This document shows positions 1-8,501 of a stretch of DNA of 36,298 nucleotides, in pieces. The position numbers and the translations under genes are program-made. This DNA comes from Chitinophagaceae bacterium (GTDB lineage: Bacteria > Bacteroidota > Bacteroidia > Chitinophagales > Chitinophagaceae). The stretch is from positions 1-36,298 of the forward strand of contig CANBQT010000033.1 in the NCBI GenBank assembly GCA_947371755.1. Direction: 5' to 3'. The notes under the pieces were generated by a model. That model was not told where the DNA came from, did not search any database, and saw only the letters and a list, made by a program, of their open reading frames with translations. The stretch's first letter is position 1. Each line of letters starts with the position of its first letter.

Positions 1-74
1 GATTTAAAACCAGAAAATGTAAGCGCTGATAATCCTAAGGAACCTAATTTTAAAAAAGAACGACGTTCGAGCAT
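1..74 (-). CDS. N-terminus of a Tat-exported protein (partial, runs off left edge)
   Basis: Reading leftwards from the ATG at 74, the first 24 residues are MLERRSFLKLGSLGLSALTF followed by SGFK. ERRSFLK matches the twin-arginine consensus (S/T-R-R-x-F-L-K) and is followed by a hydrophobic stretch, so the product is probably exported folded by the Tat pathway. In Bacteroidota such signals precede many enzymes (Gfo/Idh/MocA oxidoreductases, DUF1501 proteins, metallophosphoesterases); the mature domain lies outside the window, so no function is assigned. A weak -7-like box (TAAAATTG) ends 3 nt before the ATG. The call rests only on the Tat motif and the open frame. Confidence 0.6.
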   Translation of the reverse strand, partial: MLERRSFLKLGSLGLSALTFSGFK

Positions 75-212
75 AAACAATTTTAGATGGAAATTAGCAC
101 AAATTTCATATCAAACCCAGATCAAACTGATCATAATATTTCCTATAATTAATATTATGTTAAGTAAGATATTTATAAAAATATACACCCTCTTAGGATT
201 GGTATTAATACT

Positions 213-245
213 AAAAAAGCCGCTTCTTTTGGAAACGGCTTTTTT
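213..245 (-). terminator. Rho-independent terminator of the gyrA / helical-repeat unit
   Basis: A perfect 10-bp stem (213-222 with 236-245, AAAAAAGCCG / CGGCTTTTTT) encloses a 13-nt loop that can form three more inner pairs (TTC/GAA). It lies 18 bases past the stop of the leftward gene at 263. A- and T-tracts on both sides make it work in either direction. Bases 75-212 hold only the presumed promoter region of the leftward Tat gene. Confidence 0.85.
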
Positions 246-262
246 ATTTTATTTATATTGAT

Positions 263-1642
263 TTAGAACTTATCGTGTTCCGCATCGTATAATTTGTATT
301 TAGCATCAAATGCATCAAATGCTTTATTGTCTTTACCGCGAACCTGATCGCGCTTGTATTGATACATATTAGCTAAGAAATCTACAGTCTTATTTCCAAT
401 ACTTTTATCAGTTGAAGTTCTGGTAGATTTCGCCTTTTCAATTGTATAGGTCTTTTCTAACCAATCAATTGCCTGATCTAGATTCTCATTAATGGGTTTT
501 ACCAATTCAGCACTTGCTTTAAAATAAGGATCTGTCAAAGCTTTAAACTTAGCATCTATAGCAGCTTTCTTTTTAGGATCTTTTTCAGAAGGTCTTGTGC
601 TGTTGATAGTTTGAACTTGTTTGATGTTAGCGGCTACCTTATCATCCAACAGACCAAAATTGTTGTAGTAGATCACTCCTGCATTATAAGAAGCAATTGC
701 ATTTTGATTGTTTTTAGCGAAAGCTTTTTTATAAGCCTCAACTCCTTTCTTTTCATAAGCATCCAACTGGGTACTGTCGTACTTTCCTTTCTCTTTTGCA
801 TCATGTTTTACATTTACAAAGATCTCACCAAATTGCAAGTATTGCATTTCAGTTAATGTTCCCGCTGTTTCAGCTTTATCGAAATAAGCCACTTTATCAG
901 CTAAAGTAAAGTTTCTGTCGATGTACTCAATTTCATAGTCATCCCAGTTTTCTTTAGGATATACATTTCTAGCAACTGCCAGATACTTTCTGAAATCAGC
1001 TTCATTCTTGTCGTTCATATAAGTAATCACCAAGAATTTATAGACATCTAAATATCCTTCAGTAGCTACTTTTGCATCTGCTAAACGAGTATAGTATTTA
1101 ACTGCAAACTCTGGTTTGCTGGCATTTTGACCAGAATATCCTGCATATAAAATAGATGTAGTATCAAAACTCATGGTTTGATCCTTTGTCAATTTATTTT
1201 TGAATAGAATATCACTATAAGTAACTGCTATACCAAAATAAACACATGCTGAATCCCAATTCTTACCATTAAAAGAACGGATCCCATTATTAAATCCATA
1301 AGAATATAGGTCAAATATAGCATCTGGTCCCTTCTCTTTGATTTGAGCAAATGCCGGATCCAACACCAGTAGTTTTTGAACAGCAGCATCAGCATCCGCA
1401 ATTAAAGTGGGATATTTTTTACTTGCTACGGGATCTTTTATTAAAGCCGCATATACCCTAGATTTATAATAATAAGTTTCTGCTTTACCCTGTGCTTTAG
1501 GTTCTGCAGCCACTTTATCAATCTCTGTTTTGGCATCTTCCAATCTATTGAGCAGCAGGGCTGTTTGAACTTTTTTAAAGTCTTGTGCGTTTGTTCCCAA
1601 TGCAATTAGGACAATCATAGAAAGCAATTGTAGCTTCTTCAT
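263..1642 (-). CDS. Secreted TPR-like helical-repeat protein downstream of gyrA
   Basis: This is a 459-aa protein with a clear type I signal peptide (hydrophobic residues 4-18, predicted cleavage after TNA-19, mature start Gln20). The rest is helical: repeated Ala/Tyr/Lys-rich helix pairs resembling degenerate tetratricopeptide repeats, for example around residues 20-60 and the block containing AIASYNAGVIYYNNFG. No catalytic motif is visible. The gene starts 13 nt after the gyrA stop, with no terminator between, so it is probably cotranscribed with gyrA; a terminator follows its own stop. A periplasmic or outer-membrane-associated scaffold role is inference. The family is not recognised beyond a tetratricopeptide-like fold. 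Confidence 0.8.
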   Translation of the reverse strand: MKKLQLLSMIVLIALGTNAQDFKKVQTALLLNRLEDAKTEIDKVAAEPKAQGKAETYYYKSRVYAALIKDPVASKKYPTLIADADAAVQKLLVLDPAFAQIKEKGPDAIFDLYSYGFNNGIRSFNGKNWDSACVYFGIAVTYSDILFKNKLTKDQTMSFDTTSILYAGYSGQNASKPEFAVKYYTRLADAKVATEGYLDVYKFLVITYMNDKNEADFRKYLAVARNVYPKENWDDYEIEYIDRNFTLADKVAYFDKAETAGTLTEMQYLQFGEIFVNVKHDAKEKGKYDSTQLDAYEKKGVEAYKKAFAKNNQNAIASYNAGVIYYNNFGLLDDKVAANIKQVQTINSTRPSEKDPKKKAAIDAKFKALTDPYFKASAELVKPINENLDQAIDWLEKTYTIEKAKSTRTSTDKSIGNKTVDFLANMYQYKRDQVRGKDNKAFDAFDAKYKLYDAEHDKF

Positions 1643-1655
1643 AAAAGATGATTTA

Positions 1656-4310
1656 TTATTGATTTTCAGTTGTTTGTGTGTCAGTATCTAAACTATTATT
1701 GTCATCAGAACCGGGCTCATTTTCACTGGTTTCATCAGTCGCATTTTCTATTATCTCTTCTTCCTGATCTTCAATTTGAGAAATAGCTGCAATCTCATCT
1801 CCTTCATCTAACCGAATCAATTTTACACCCTGTGTAGCTCTTCCCGCTTCACGAATATCGGCTATTCCAGTTCGAATAGTGATACCAGATTTACAAGTAA
1901 TAATCAGATCTTCTTTTTCGGTTACATATAAAATGTCTACTAGCTTACCAGTCTTCTCTGTAACATTAATGGTTTTCACACCTTTACCTCCACGATTGGT
2001 GATACGATATTCATCAATTGCGGTGCGTTTTCCAAATCCTTTTTCACTTACTACTAAAACAGTTCTGGTAGCATCTTCTTTATTTACACAAATCATACCA
2101 ACAACCTCATCAGTATCATCATCTACTTCAATTCCACCTACTCCGATAGCTCCTCTTCCCGTTGAACGTACTTTGGTTTCTTCGAAACGTATAGCCCTGC
2201 CACTCTTAAGTGCAAGCATGATCTCTGAATTACCATCCGTCATTTTTGCTTCTAATAATTCATCTCCCTCTACAATAGTAATTGCATTCACACCAGTACT
2301 TCTAACCCGACTAAAATCTTCCAAAGAAGTCTTTTTAATCACCCCTTTCTTAGTACAAAGAACGATATAGTGGTTTTGTACAAACTCTTTATCATCCAGC
2401 TTCTTCACTTCTATGATGGCTTTCACTTTGTCATCACCAGGTAATTGAATCAGATTCTGAATAGCTCTGCCCTTACTTTGTTTCTCACCTTCAGGAATTT
2501 CATACACGCGTAACCAATAACACCTTCCTTTTTCAGTAAAGAACATCATGGTATCGTGGGTAGATGCCACAAATAAATGCTCTACAAAATCTTCTTCTCT
2601 GGTTTTTGAACCAACTGCTCCCCTGCCGCCTCTTCTTTGCTGACGATATTCTGTGGCAGATGTACGTTTAATATAACCTAAATGCGAAATAGTAATGACT
2701 ACGTCTTCATCTTCAATTAAATCTTCTATACGCATTTCATCCGCCAAATATTGAATCTCACTTTTTCTAGCGTCACCGAATTTTTCTTTTACCTCGTAAA
2801 GCTCTTTTTTGATTAATTCAAAGCGCAGGAATTCACTAGCTAATAATTCTTTGAGTCCTTTAATCGTTAAGATAAGGCCATTGAATTCTTCCACAATCTT
2901 ATCGCGTTCCATACCGGTTAAACGCTGCAAACGCAATTCCAGTATAGCTTTCGCCTGTTCTTCTGAAAGGCCACGTGCCTGATTATAGATATCTTCAGAT
3001 AATTCACTGAACATATCACTATTTAAGTACCAATTTTCTGACTGACTTTTTTCCATCAAGGCCATCTTGGCTTCTTCAGGAGTTCTGCTGGCACGGATCA
3101 AAGCAATTACTTCATCTAAATGATCCAAAGCTTTCAGGTATCCTTCCAGTATATGAGCTCGTTCTTCTGCTTTGCGCAATTCAAATTTGGCTCTGCGAAT
3201 CACCACCTCCATTCTGAACTCAATAAACTCAACAATGAGTTCTCTTAAATTCATGATTTTTGGGCGGCCTTTACTGATTACTACATTGTTAGTACCATAG
3301 CTGGTTTGTAATTCCGTGTACTTGTATAATTGATTGATGATTACCTGAGCAATCACATCTTTTTTAAGGTCTATGACAATACGGGTACCTTCACGATTAT
3401 TACTTTCGTTATTAACGTGTGCAATCCCTTCTACCACTTTTTCATTAACAAGCTGTCCGATTCTATCTGTTAATTGATCTCGGTTAACTTGATAAGGAAC
3501 TTCTGTTATGATTATTTGTTCACGACCAGAAGCTTTGGTTTCAATTTGCACTTTACCTCTCAACACTACTCTACCACGACCTGTTAATAAGCCTTGCTTT
3601 ACTCCTTCCATACCGAAAATGATACCTCCGGTTGGAAAATCTGGTGCTTTAACAAAATGAGTCAGCTCTTCGCAGGTGATTTCCTTGTTGTCGATATAGG
3701 CAACACAACCATCAATTACTTCACTCAAATTGTGAGGAAGCATATTGGTAGCCATACCCACAGCAATCCCCGAAGATCCGTTTACTAATAATTGTGGAAT
3801 GCGGGTTGGTAATACAGTAGGCTCTTTTAATGAATCATCAAAGTTTAACTGAAAGTCAACCGTATCTTTTTCAATATCATCCAACATGGCTTCAGCAATC
3901 TTGTGCAAACGCGCTTCAGTATAACGCATAGCAGCTGGCGGATCTCCATCCTGGTTACCAAAGTTACCCTGACTATCTACCATGATATAACGCATCGTCC
4001 AATCCTGTGCCATACGAACCAAAGTGTCATAGATAGAAGAATCACCATGGGGGTGAAACTTACCCATCACTTCCCCTACTATACGGGCAGATTTTTTATA
4101 AGGCTTATTGCTGTAGTTACCTAATTCCGTCATGGCATATAAAACCCTACGGTGAACAGGTTTAAAACCATCCCTTACGTCAGGTAATGCACGACCAACG
4201 ATTACCGACATCGAATAATCGATATAGGCCGTTTTCATCTGCTCTTCAATATTTACGCGAATAATACGATCACTATCGCTTGTTTGTTCTGGTAATTGCT
4301 GATCTTCCAT
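1656..4310 (-). CDS. gyrA: DNA gyrase subunit A
   Basis: This is the breakage-reunion subunit of gyrase (GyrA2GyrB2), which introduces negative supercoils. The 884-aa length and domain order fit GyrA: an N-terminal winged-helix/tower region with the catalytic tyrosine at Tyr130 in AAMRYTEAR, then a C-terminal beta-pinwheel. The GyrA box QRRGGRG is at residues 558-564, which distinguishes gyrase from ParC. The quinolone-resistance region reads HPHGDSSIYD (86-95), with Ser91 and Asp95 at the E. coli 83 and 87 positions, so it appears quinolone-sensitive. The tail (about 845-884) is strongly acidic and low-complexity, as in some other GyrA proteins where it modulates wrapping. gyrB is not nearby. 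A -7 box sits at 4376-4383, giving a leader of about 60 nt. Confidence 0.98.
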   Translation of the reverse strand: MEDQQLPEQTSDSDRIIRVNIEEQMKTAYIDYSMSVIVGRALPDVRDGFKPVHRRVLYAMTELGNYSNKPYKKSARIVGEVMGKFHPHGDSSIYDTLVRMAQDWTMRYIMVDSQGNFGNQDGDPPAAMRYTEARLHKIAEAMLDDIEKDTVDFQLNFDDSLKEPTVLPTRIPQLLVNGSSGIAVGMATNMLPHNLSEVIDGCVAYIDNKEITCEELTHFVKAPDFPTGGIIFGMEGVKQGLLTGRGRVVLRGKVQIETKASGREQIIITEVPYQVNRDQLTDRIGQLVNEKVVEGIAHVNNESNNREGTRIVIDLKKDVIAQVIINQLYKYTELQTSYGTNNVVISKGRPKIMNLRELIVEFIEFRMEVVIRRAKFELRKAEERAHILEGYLKALDHLDEVIALIRASRTPEEAKMALMEKSQSENWYLNSDMFSELSEDIYNQARGLSEEQAKAILELRLQRLTGMERDKIVEEFNGLILTIKGLKELLASEFLRFELIKKELYEVKEKFGDARKSEIQYLADEMRIEDLIEDEDVVITISHLGYIKRTSATEYRQQRRGGRGAVGSKTREEDFVEHLFVASTHDTMMFFTEKGRCYWLRVYEIPEGEKQSKGRAIQNLIQLPGDDKVKAIIEVKKLDDKEFVQNHYIVLCTKKGVIKKTSLEDFSRVRSTGVNAITIVEGDELLEAKMTDGNSEIMLALKSGRAIRFEETKVRSTGRGAIGVGGIEVDDDTDEVVGMICVNKEDATRTVLVVSEKGFGKRTAIDEYRITNRGGKGVKTINVTEKTGKLVDILYVTEKEDLIITCKSGITIRTGIADIREAGRATQGVKLIRLDEGDEIAAISQIEDQEEEIIENATDETSENEPGSDDNNSLDTDTQTTENQ

Positions 4311-4345
4311 GTAGCTTTTCTATACTTGAGTTTGTTCAATTTTAA

Positions 4346-4360
4346 GGTCATTTTTTGACC
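4346..4360 (-). other. Small hairpin near the 5' end of the gyrA leader
   Basis: GGTCA (4346-4350) and TGACC (4356-4360) are perfect inverted repeats around a 5-nt T/A loop. If transcription starts near 4369, as the -7 box implies, the hairpin lies within about 10-25 nt of the gyrA mRNA 5' end. It might stabilise the message or be a protein site; a 5-bp stem can also arise by chance. Confidence 0.35.
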
Positions 4361-4375
4361 CGTTTTCAAGGTTGG

Positions 4376-4383
4376 CAAATATA
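4376..4383 (-). promoter_or_regulatory. Candidate -7 box of the gyrA promoter
   Basis: On the minus strand the sequence reads TATATTTG, a full match to the Bacteroidota -7 consensus TAnnTTTG. No clean TTTG -33 element is seen at the expected 18-21 nt upstream, only T-rich sequence. The predicted start is near 4369. The rest of the 275-base gap 4311-4585 holds a terminator for the gene to its right and no other feature I can support. Confidence 0.6.
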
Positions 4384-4533
4384 GTCTTTTTCAAGGGCTA
4401 AAATTGCTATAAAAGCTTGTTTTTTAGGCTGTTTTATCCACATAAGTGTACAGTTAATTTCAGGATCGATTTTGCTCCCTATTTTCAATGGTTTATATCA
4501 ATTCTGATCATTTTATTCTTGATTCATCTCATT

Positions 4534-4564
4534 AAAAAAGCCCCCATTTTTACTTTGGAGGCTT
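4534..4564 (-). terminator. Rho-independent terminator after the DUF2807 gene
   Basis: Read on the minus strand, AAGCCTCC pairs with GGGGGCTT (one G-U wobble) across an 11-nt loop, followed by a run of six T. It starts about 22 nt past the stop of the leftward DUF2807 gene. Confidence 0.8.
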
Positions 4565-4585
4565 ATAGATTAAAAATATAGGATT

Positions 4586-5302
4586 TTAGTTCCTTTTTTT
4601 TACAGATCCATCCCCGGAACTCGTATTTCTGGTGGTTGGATTTCCTGTATACCTGATGTCACTTCCCCCACTGGCATGACTTTCTAGTTCTTTATTCACA
4701 TGGATATAAGCATCACTACCCCCACTTGCGCTAATTGTTCCGTATTCAGCAATCAAATCACTGCCCTTAAAATCACTTCCACCACTTATCGATACCTTCA
4801 AATGGGTTGCAGTACCCGATATTTTAGCATCGCTTCCACCACTTGCACTTACTGTTAATTCATCAGCTATCAATTTTCCTGATAAATCAGAACCGCCAGA
4901 AAGTTGAATTTTAAGCTTGTTAGCAGTTAATTTCTCATCAATAAAAATATCTGATCCCCCTGAAGCTATTAAAAGATCAATGTCTTTAGCGGATACATAA
5001 GCCTTCATTTTCCGATTTCCCCAGTTAACACCCCAGCTATTCTTGTCCCCGTAATAAATTTTTAAAACTCCATTTTCAACTTCAGTAACTATTTTATCTC
5101 GGTATTCTGTACTTGAAGCACTTACTGCCAATGCATCAGAACCTGATTGGGATAAGTATAAATCAATGCCCGACGACATTTGTATACCGTGAAAAGATGA
5201 TACATTTCTAGACACGGAATTGGCATCATGAATATTTTTTTGAGCTTCTGTGGAGGTGAATCCTACAAATAATAGTAGAACTGATAATAAGTATTGTTTC
5301 AT
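4586..5302 (-). CDS. Head-GIN domain (DUF2807) secreted protein
   Basis: This is a 238-aa protein with a signal peptide (residues 1-20, cleavage EA|Q). The mature part matches the DUF2807 'putative auto-transporter adhesin, head GIN domain' pattern, a right-handed beta-solenoid. The turn SGGSD recurs at residues 114, 135, 154, 173, 193 and 211, every 18-21 residues, with a degenerate SGSD at 53-56. Alternating hydrophobic beta-strands lie between the turns. The C-terminus is polar and basic and carries no sorting domain, so the protein is probably periplasmic or surface-loose. It is monocistronic with its own terminator and divergent from the 5407 gene. The biochemical function of the family is not established; adhesion is only suggested by its name. 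Confidence 0.85.
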   Translation of the reverse strand: MKQYLLSVLLLFVGFTSTEAQKNIHDANSVSRNVSSFHGIQMSSGIDLYLSQSGSDALAVSASSTEYRDKIVTEVENGVLKIYYGDKNSWGVNWGNRKMKAYVSAKDIDLLIASGGSDIFIDEKLTANKLKIQLSGGSDLSGKLIADELTVSASGGSDAKISGTATHLKVSISGGSDFKGSDLIAEYGTISASGGSDAYIHVNKELESHASGGSDIRYTGNPTTRNTSSGDGSVKKRN

Positions 5303-5368
5303 ATGTAGTTTTTTATGGAACGATTGAATAAATATTTTGTTACAGCCTTCAAAAAGATTTGGTTACGC

Positions 5369-5376
5369 TAGATTTG
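5369..5376 (+). promoter_or_regulatory. Candidate -7 box for the saccharopine-dehydrogenase-like / MutS-like operon
   Basis: TAGATTTG matches TAnnTTTG exactly and ends 30 nt before the ATG at 5407, implying a leader of roughly 24 nt. A convincing -33 TTTG at the normal distance was not found. Confidence 0.5.
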
Positions 5377-5406
5377 TGAAAGGATCTTTTAATAAGACTA
5401 GTCATT

Positions 5407-6711
5407 ATGAAATTTAGCAAGAATATCCTTTTATTTGGCGCAGGCAAATCTGCAACAGTATTGATCGACTACCTCAAAATAAAATCAGCTGAAAATAATT
5501 GGTTACTAACAGTTGCTGATAATAACCTGGATGTTGTGGTAGCAAAGTTAGGTGAGCAGCCGAATACCCATGCTGTTCAAATTAATATTGAAAACAGTTC
5601 GGAAAGAAAACAATTAATATCTAAGGCCGATATTGTGATTTCGATGATGCCCCCCTTTTTACATTACTTAATTGCAGTTGATTGTATTGAATACCACAAA
5701 AACCTACTCACCGCATCCTATACGGATGAAAAGATCAAGGCACTTTCGAAAGATATCAATGAAAAGGGATTGTTGTTTTTATGTGAAATGGGACTTGATC
5801 CAGGTATCGATCATATGAGTGCCATGCAATTGATCCATGAAATTCAATCAAAGAACGGTAAGATCAATTCTTTTAAATCCCATTGTGGCGGTTTGGTTGC
5901 ACCGCAAAATGATGATAATCCCTGGCATTATAAAATCAGTTGGAATCCACGTAATGTAGTTCTAGCAGGTAAGGCCGGTGCTATTTATAAACAAGAGGGT
6001 AAAACTTTTGAAATACCCTATTCGGAAATATTCAATTCACAGGAACAAGTAGATATTCCAGGATTAAGTGCACTATCCTTTTATCCAAATAGAGATTCCA
6101 TTTCATATATCGACTTGTATCAATTAAAAGATATTCAAACATTTATAAGAACTACATTAAGATATCCTTCATTTATTAAAGGATGGAAAAGAATGGTGGA
6201 TTGGTTGTTTACAAATGATCAGGAAATATACAATACTACAGAAATGACAATAGCTGATTTCTTTGAATTGCATTTTAAAAAGATGGGAATCAAAGAAATT
6301 GACGACACTATTATTCAATCGATGTTTCAATATTTAGGAACAAATGATTATCAAACAAAACTTCCGATAAAAAAAGGCACATCAGCAGATATACTTCAAT
6401 TCATTCTTGAGAAAAAGTTAGCATTGAAACAGGGAGAGAAAGATATGGTTGTAATGCTTCACGAAATAGAATATAGCATTGGAGAGACCCTTCATCGAGT
6501 TGAAAGCTCTTTGGTTGTAATTGGTGCTGATGATCAAAGAACGGCAATGGCTAAAACAGTTGGACTTCCATTAGGCATTGCAGCAGTTTTAATATTGGAA
6601 GGAAAGATCCAAGACAAGGGTTTACACATTCCTATTAACCCTTCCATATATGAACCGGTATTAAAGGAATTGGCAAAAGAATCTATTCTGTTCAAAGAAA
6701 TGCATTATTAA
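5407..6711 (+). CDS. Saccharopine dehydrogenase-family oxidoreductase
   Basis: This 434-aa protein has an N-terminal Rossmann fold with the dinucleotide motif GAGKSA (11-16) and a second-strand acidic ADN. It has the Lys9-type core CEMGLDPGIDHMSA near residues 125-138 and a C-terminal catalytic domain. In fungi and plants the family interconverts saccharopine with glutamate and aminoadipate semialdehyde; bacterial members may act in lysine degradation or on related imines and carboxyspermidine. Substrate is not determinable here. No lysine-ketoglutarate reductase lies beside it, so a bifunctional lysine-degradation unit is not shown. The next gene begins 5 nt downstream and is certainly cotranscribed. 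Confidence 0.85.
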   Translation: MKFSKNILLFGAGKSATVLIDYLKIKSAENNWLLTVADNNLDVVVAKLGEQPNTHAVQINIENSSERKQLISKADIVISMMPPFLHYLIAVDCIEYHKNLLTASYTDEKIKALSKDINEKGLLFLCEMGLDPGIDHMSAMQLIHEIQSKNGKINSFKSHCGGLVAPQNDDNPWHYKISWNPRNVVLAGKAGAIYKQEGKTFEIPYSEIFNSQEQVDIPGLSALSFYPNRDSISYIDLYQLKDIQTFIRTTLRYPSFIKGWKRMVDWLFTNDQEIYNTTEMTIADFFELHFKKMGIKEIDDTIIQSMFQYLGTNDYQTKLPIKKGTSADILQFILEKKLALKQGEKDMVVMLHEIEYSIGETLHRVESSLVVIGADDQRTAMAKTVGLPLGIAAVLILEGKIQDKGLHIPINPSIYEPVLKELAKESILFKEMHY

Positions 6712-6716
6712 TATTT

Positions 6717-8498
6717 ATGATCAAAGATCCTTCCATATACTATTCAAAAGAATTAGATGCAACTTTCAATGAACTTAAACACCTGAAAAAAAGGCTCAAT
6801 ATTGCATCTACTTTCAGATTACTATTTTTTCTTTTACTCATTTTTTCTATTTATCATTTGTTCCATTCATTTCATATTGGCTGGCTGATATTATTATTAA
6901 GTTCAATCGCTGGATTCCTGAGAATGATCAGTTGGTATGTCAACTTAAAAGATCTTGAGAAATACCAATCTCAATTAAAATATTTCTTTCAAAATGAGTT
7001 AGATCAAATTAACGGGAAAGCTAATTTATTCAATGATGGAAATATGTTTGATGATGGTGCCGGATTCTGGTCAGATTTAGACTTGTTTGGGAAGGGCTCT
7101 TTATATCATAGTATCAATAGGACTGTTACAGAATATGGACAGATTGCATTAGCTAATCAATTTAAAAATAGCATTTTATTAAAGGATGAGATTCTGGAAC
7201 ATCAAGAAGCCATTAAAATTTATTCCCATCAATTCGATATTGTACAAAGTGTTATTGCCACATCTCTTGTAAATAAAACCGACTATATTTCATTTGATCC
7301 AGTCTTTAATTGGTTAAATACCAAAAATATTTTACATGCAAGTAAATGGGCCAAATTCATACGATTCGCCTTGCCAATCTTTAATACTTCTTTGGTTATT
7401 ATAGCTATTGCAAAGGGAAATAATGCATTGCTTGGAATTGTATTTATATTAGGTTGGATACAAATTGGGATGTACGCAAAATATCTACAATCAGATTTTA
7501 ATCTAGTAGGCAAAAAGGAAAGTATATTAAAACAATATGCATTGATTTTATATCAATTTGAAAAAATCAACCCCAAGGATTCAAAAATACTTCAAGGGTA
7601 TAAAAAATCAGCAACTCAGGCACACGAAGCAATAAAAAATCTTTCTAGAATTTCCAGCAGGATAGATCAAAGGTTGAATCTATTTTTAATAACTTTTGTT
7701 AACCCTATTTTTCTTTATGATATTCAAAACATGTTTGCATTGGAAACATGGAAAATTAAATATAAAGATCAATTAAAATCCTGGATTGAATTAGTGGGAG
7801 AAATTGAGAAGTTAAACAGTTTTGCAGTATATGCATTCAATAATCAACAAAATGTATACCCTACTCCTTTGGATTCAAATAGGGAAATACACGCAGCAAA
7901 TATTTCTCATCCTTTAATTTCAAAAGAGAAAAGAATACCCAATGATATCCATATCGGAGGCTCCAATAAGGTTCTTTTAATCACTGGTTCTAATATGAGT
8001 GGCAAAACCACTTTTCTAAGAACCTTAGGGGTTAACTTAGTATTAGCTCAATCTGGACTTTCAGTACCTGCTTCTGATTTTTCATTTAGTCCGATGCAAA
8101 TTTTTAGCTCCATCCGAATAAGTGACTCTTTACAAGAAAACACTTCTTATTTTATGGCTGAATTGAAAAAATTAAGTGCCATTAAATCAGGCGTTAAAGA
8201 ACAACCTGGATCATTAGTGTTGATTGATGAAATTTTAAGAGGCACTAATTCAGAAGACAAGTATTTTGGTTCAGCACAATTTGCGAAAGAAATGTTGGCG
8301 CTTAACTGTATTACTTTATTTGCCACACACGATTTAAAACTGAGTGAATTGGAAATTGAGTACCCGAATGTAGTTGTCAATTATTGTTTTGAAAGTATGA
8401 TTGACAAGAACGAATTAACTTTCAGTTATAAAATACAAAGAGGCGTTGCAAAAAATAGAAACGCCTCTTTCTTGATGAAAAAAATGGGAATTATTTAA
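6717..8498 (+). CDS. Membrane-anchored MutS-family ATPase
   Basis: This 593-aa protein carries the MutS domain V ATPase at its C-terminus: Walker A GSNMSGKTT (424-432), Walker B ending Asp504-Glu505 in VLIDEILRGTNSEDK, and the H-motif ATHD with His538. A lever/core-like helical region precedes it. The mismatch-recognition domain I (Phe-x-Glu) of MutS and the Smr domain of MutS2 are missing. Two hydrophobic hairpins, about residues 31-72 and 213-256, look like four transmembrane helices, so the protein is probably anchored to the inner membrane. A role in mismatch repair is therefore doubtful; function unknown. It is paired with the oxidoreductase 5 nt upstream, and a terminator-like hairpin lies inside its last codons. 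Confidence 0.85.
   Translation: MIKDPSIYYSKELDATFNELKHLKKRLNIASTFRLLFFLLLIFSIYHLFHSFHIGWLILLLSSIAGFLRMISWYVNLKDLEKYQSQLKYFFQNELDQINGKANLFNDGNMFDDGAGFWSDLDLFGKGSLYHSINRTVTEYGQIALANQFKNSILLKDEILEHQEAIKIYSHQFDIVQSVIATSLVNKTDYISFDPVFNWLNTKNILHASKWAKFIRFALPIFNTSLVIIAIAKGNNALLGIVFILGWIQIGMYAKYLQSDFNLVGKKESILKQYALILYQFEKINPKDSKILQGYKKSATQAHEAIKNLSRISSRIDQRLNLFLITFVNPIFLYDIQNMFALETWKIKYKDQLKSWIELVGEIEKLNSFAVYAFNNQQNVYPTPLDSNREIHAANISHPLISKEKRIPNDIHIGGSNKVLLITGSNMSGKTTFLRTLGVNLVLAQSGLSVPASDFSFSPMQIFSSIRISDSLQENTSYFMAELKKLSAIKSGVKEQPGSLVLIDEILRGTNSEDKYFGSAQFAKEMLALNCITLFATHDLKLSELEIEYPNVVVNYCFESMIDKNELTFSYKIQRGVAKNRNASFLMKKMGII
8437..8470. terminator. Terminator-like hairpin inside the 3' coding end of the MutS-like gene
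   Basis: AAAGAGGCGTT (8437-8447) and AACGCCTCTTT (8460-8470) form a perfect 11-bp stem with a 12-nt loop. Downstream on the + strand is TTTCTTGAT; on the minus strand the stem is followed by TTTGTATTTT, so it can act both ways. It lies between the ends of two convergent genes, whose stops are only 3 bases apart, but is wholly within codons of the MutS-like gene. Confidence 0.65.
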
Positions 8499-8501
8499 AT
8501 C

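Noticed and set aside
1..261. Open frame on the + strand from base 1 to a TGA at 259-261, looking like the end of a membrane protein
   Set aside because: It would read through a clear terminator hairpin (213-245), and the opposite strand carries a convincing Tat signal peptide start over bases 1-74.
1879..2370. 163-codon frame opposite gyrA
   Set aside because: Antisense to a highly conserved region of gyrA, low-complexity Ser/Leu/Pro composition, no promoter or family resemblance.
4000..4060. Possible quinolone-resistance change in GyrA (GDSS rather than GDSA)
   Set aside because: The key positions (E. coli 83 and 87) are Ser91 and Asp95, the sensitive residues; the second Ser is an ordinary variation.
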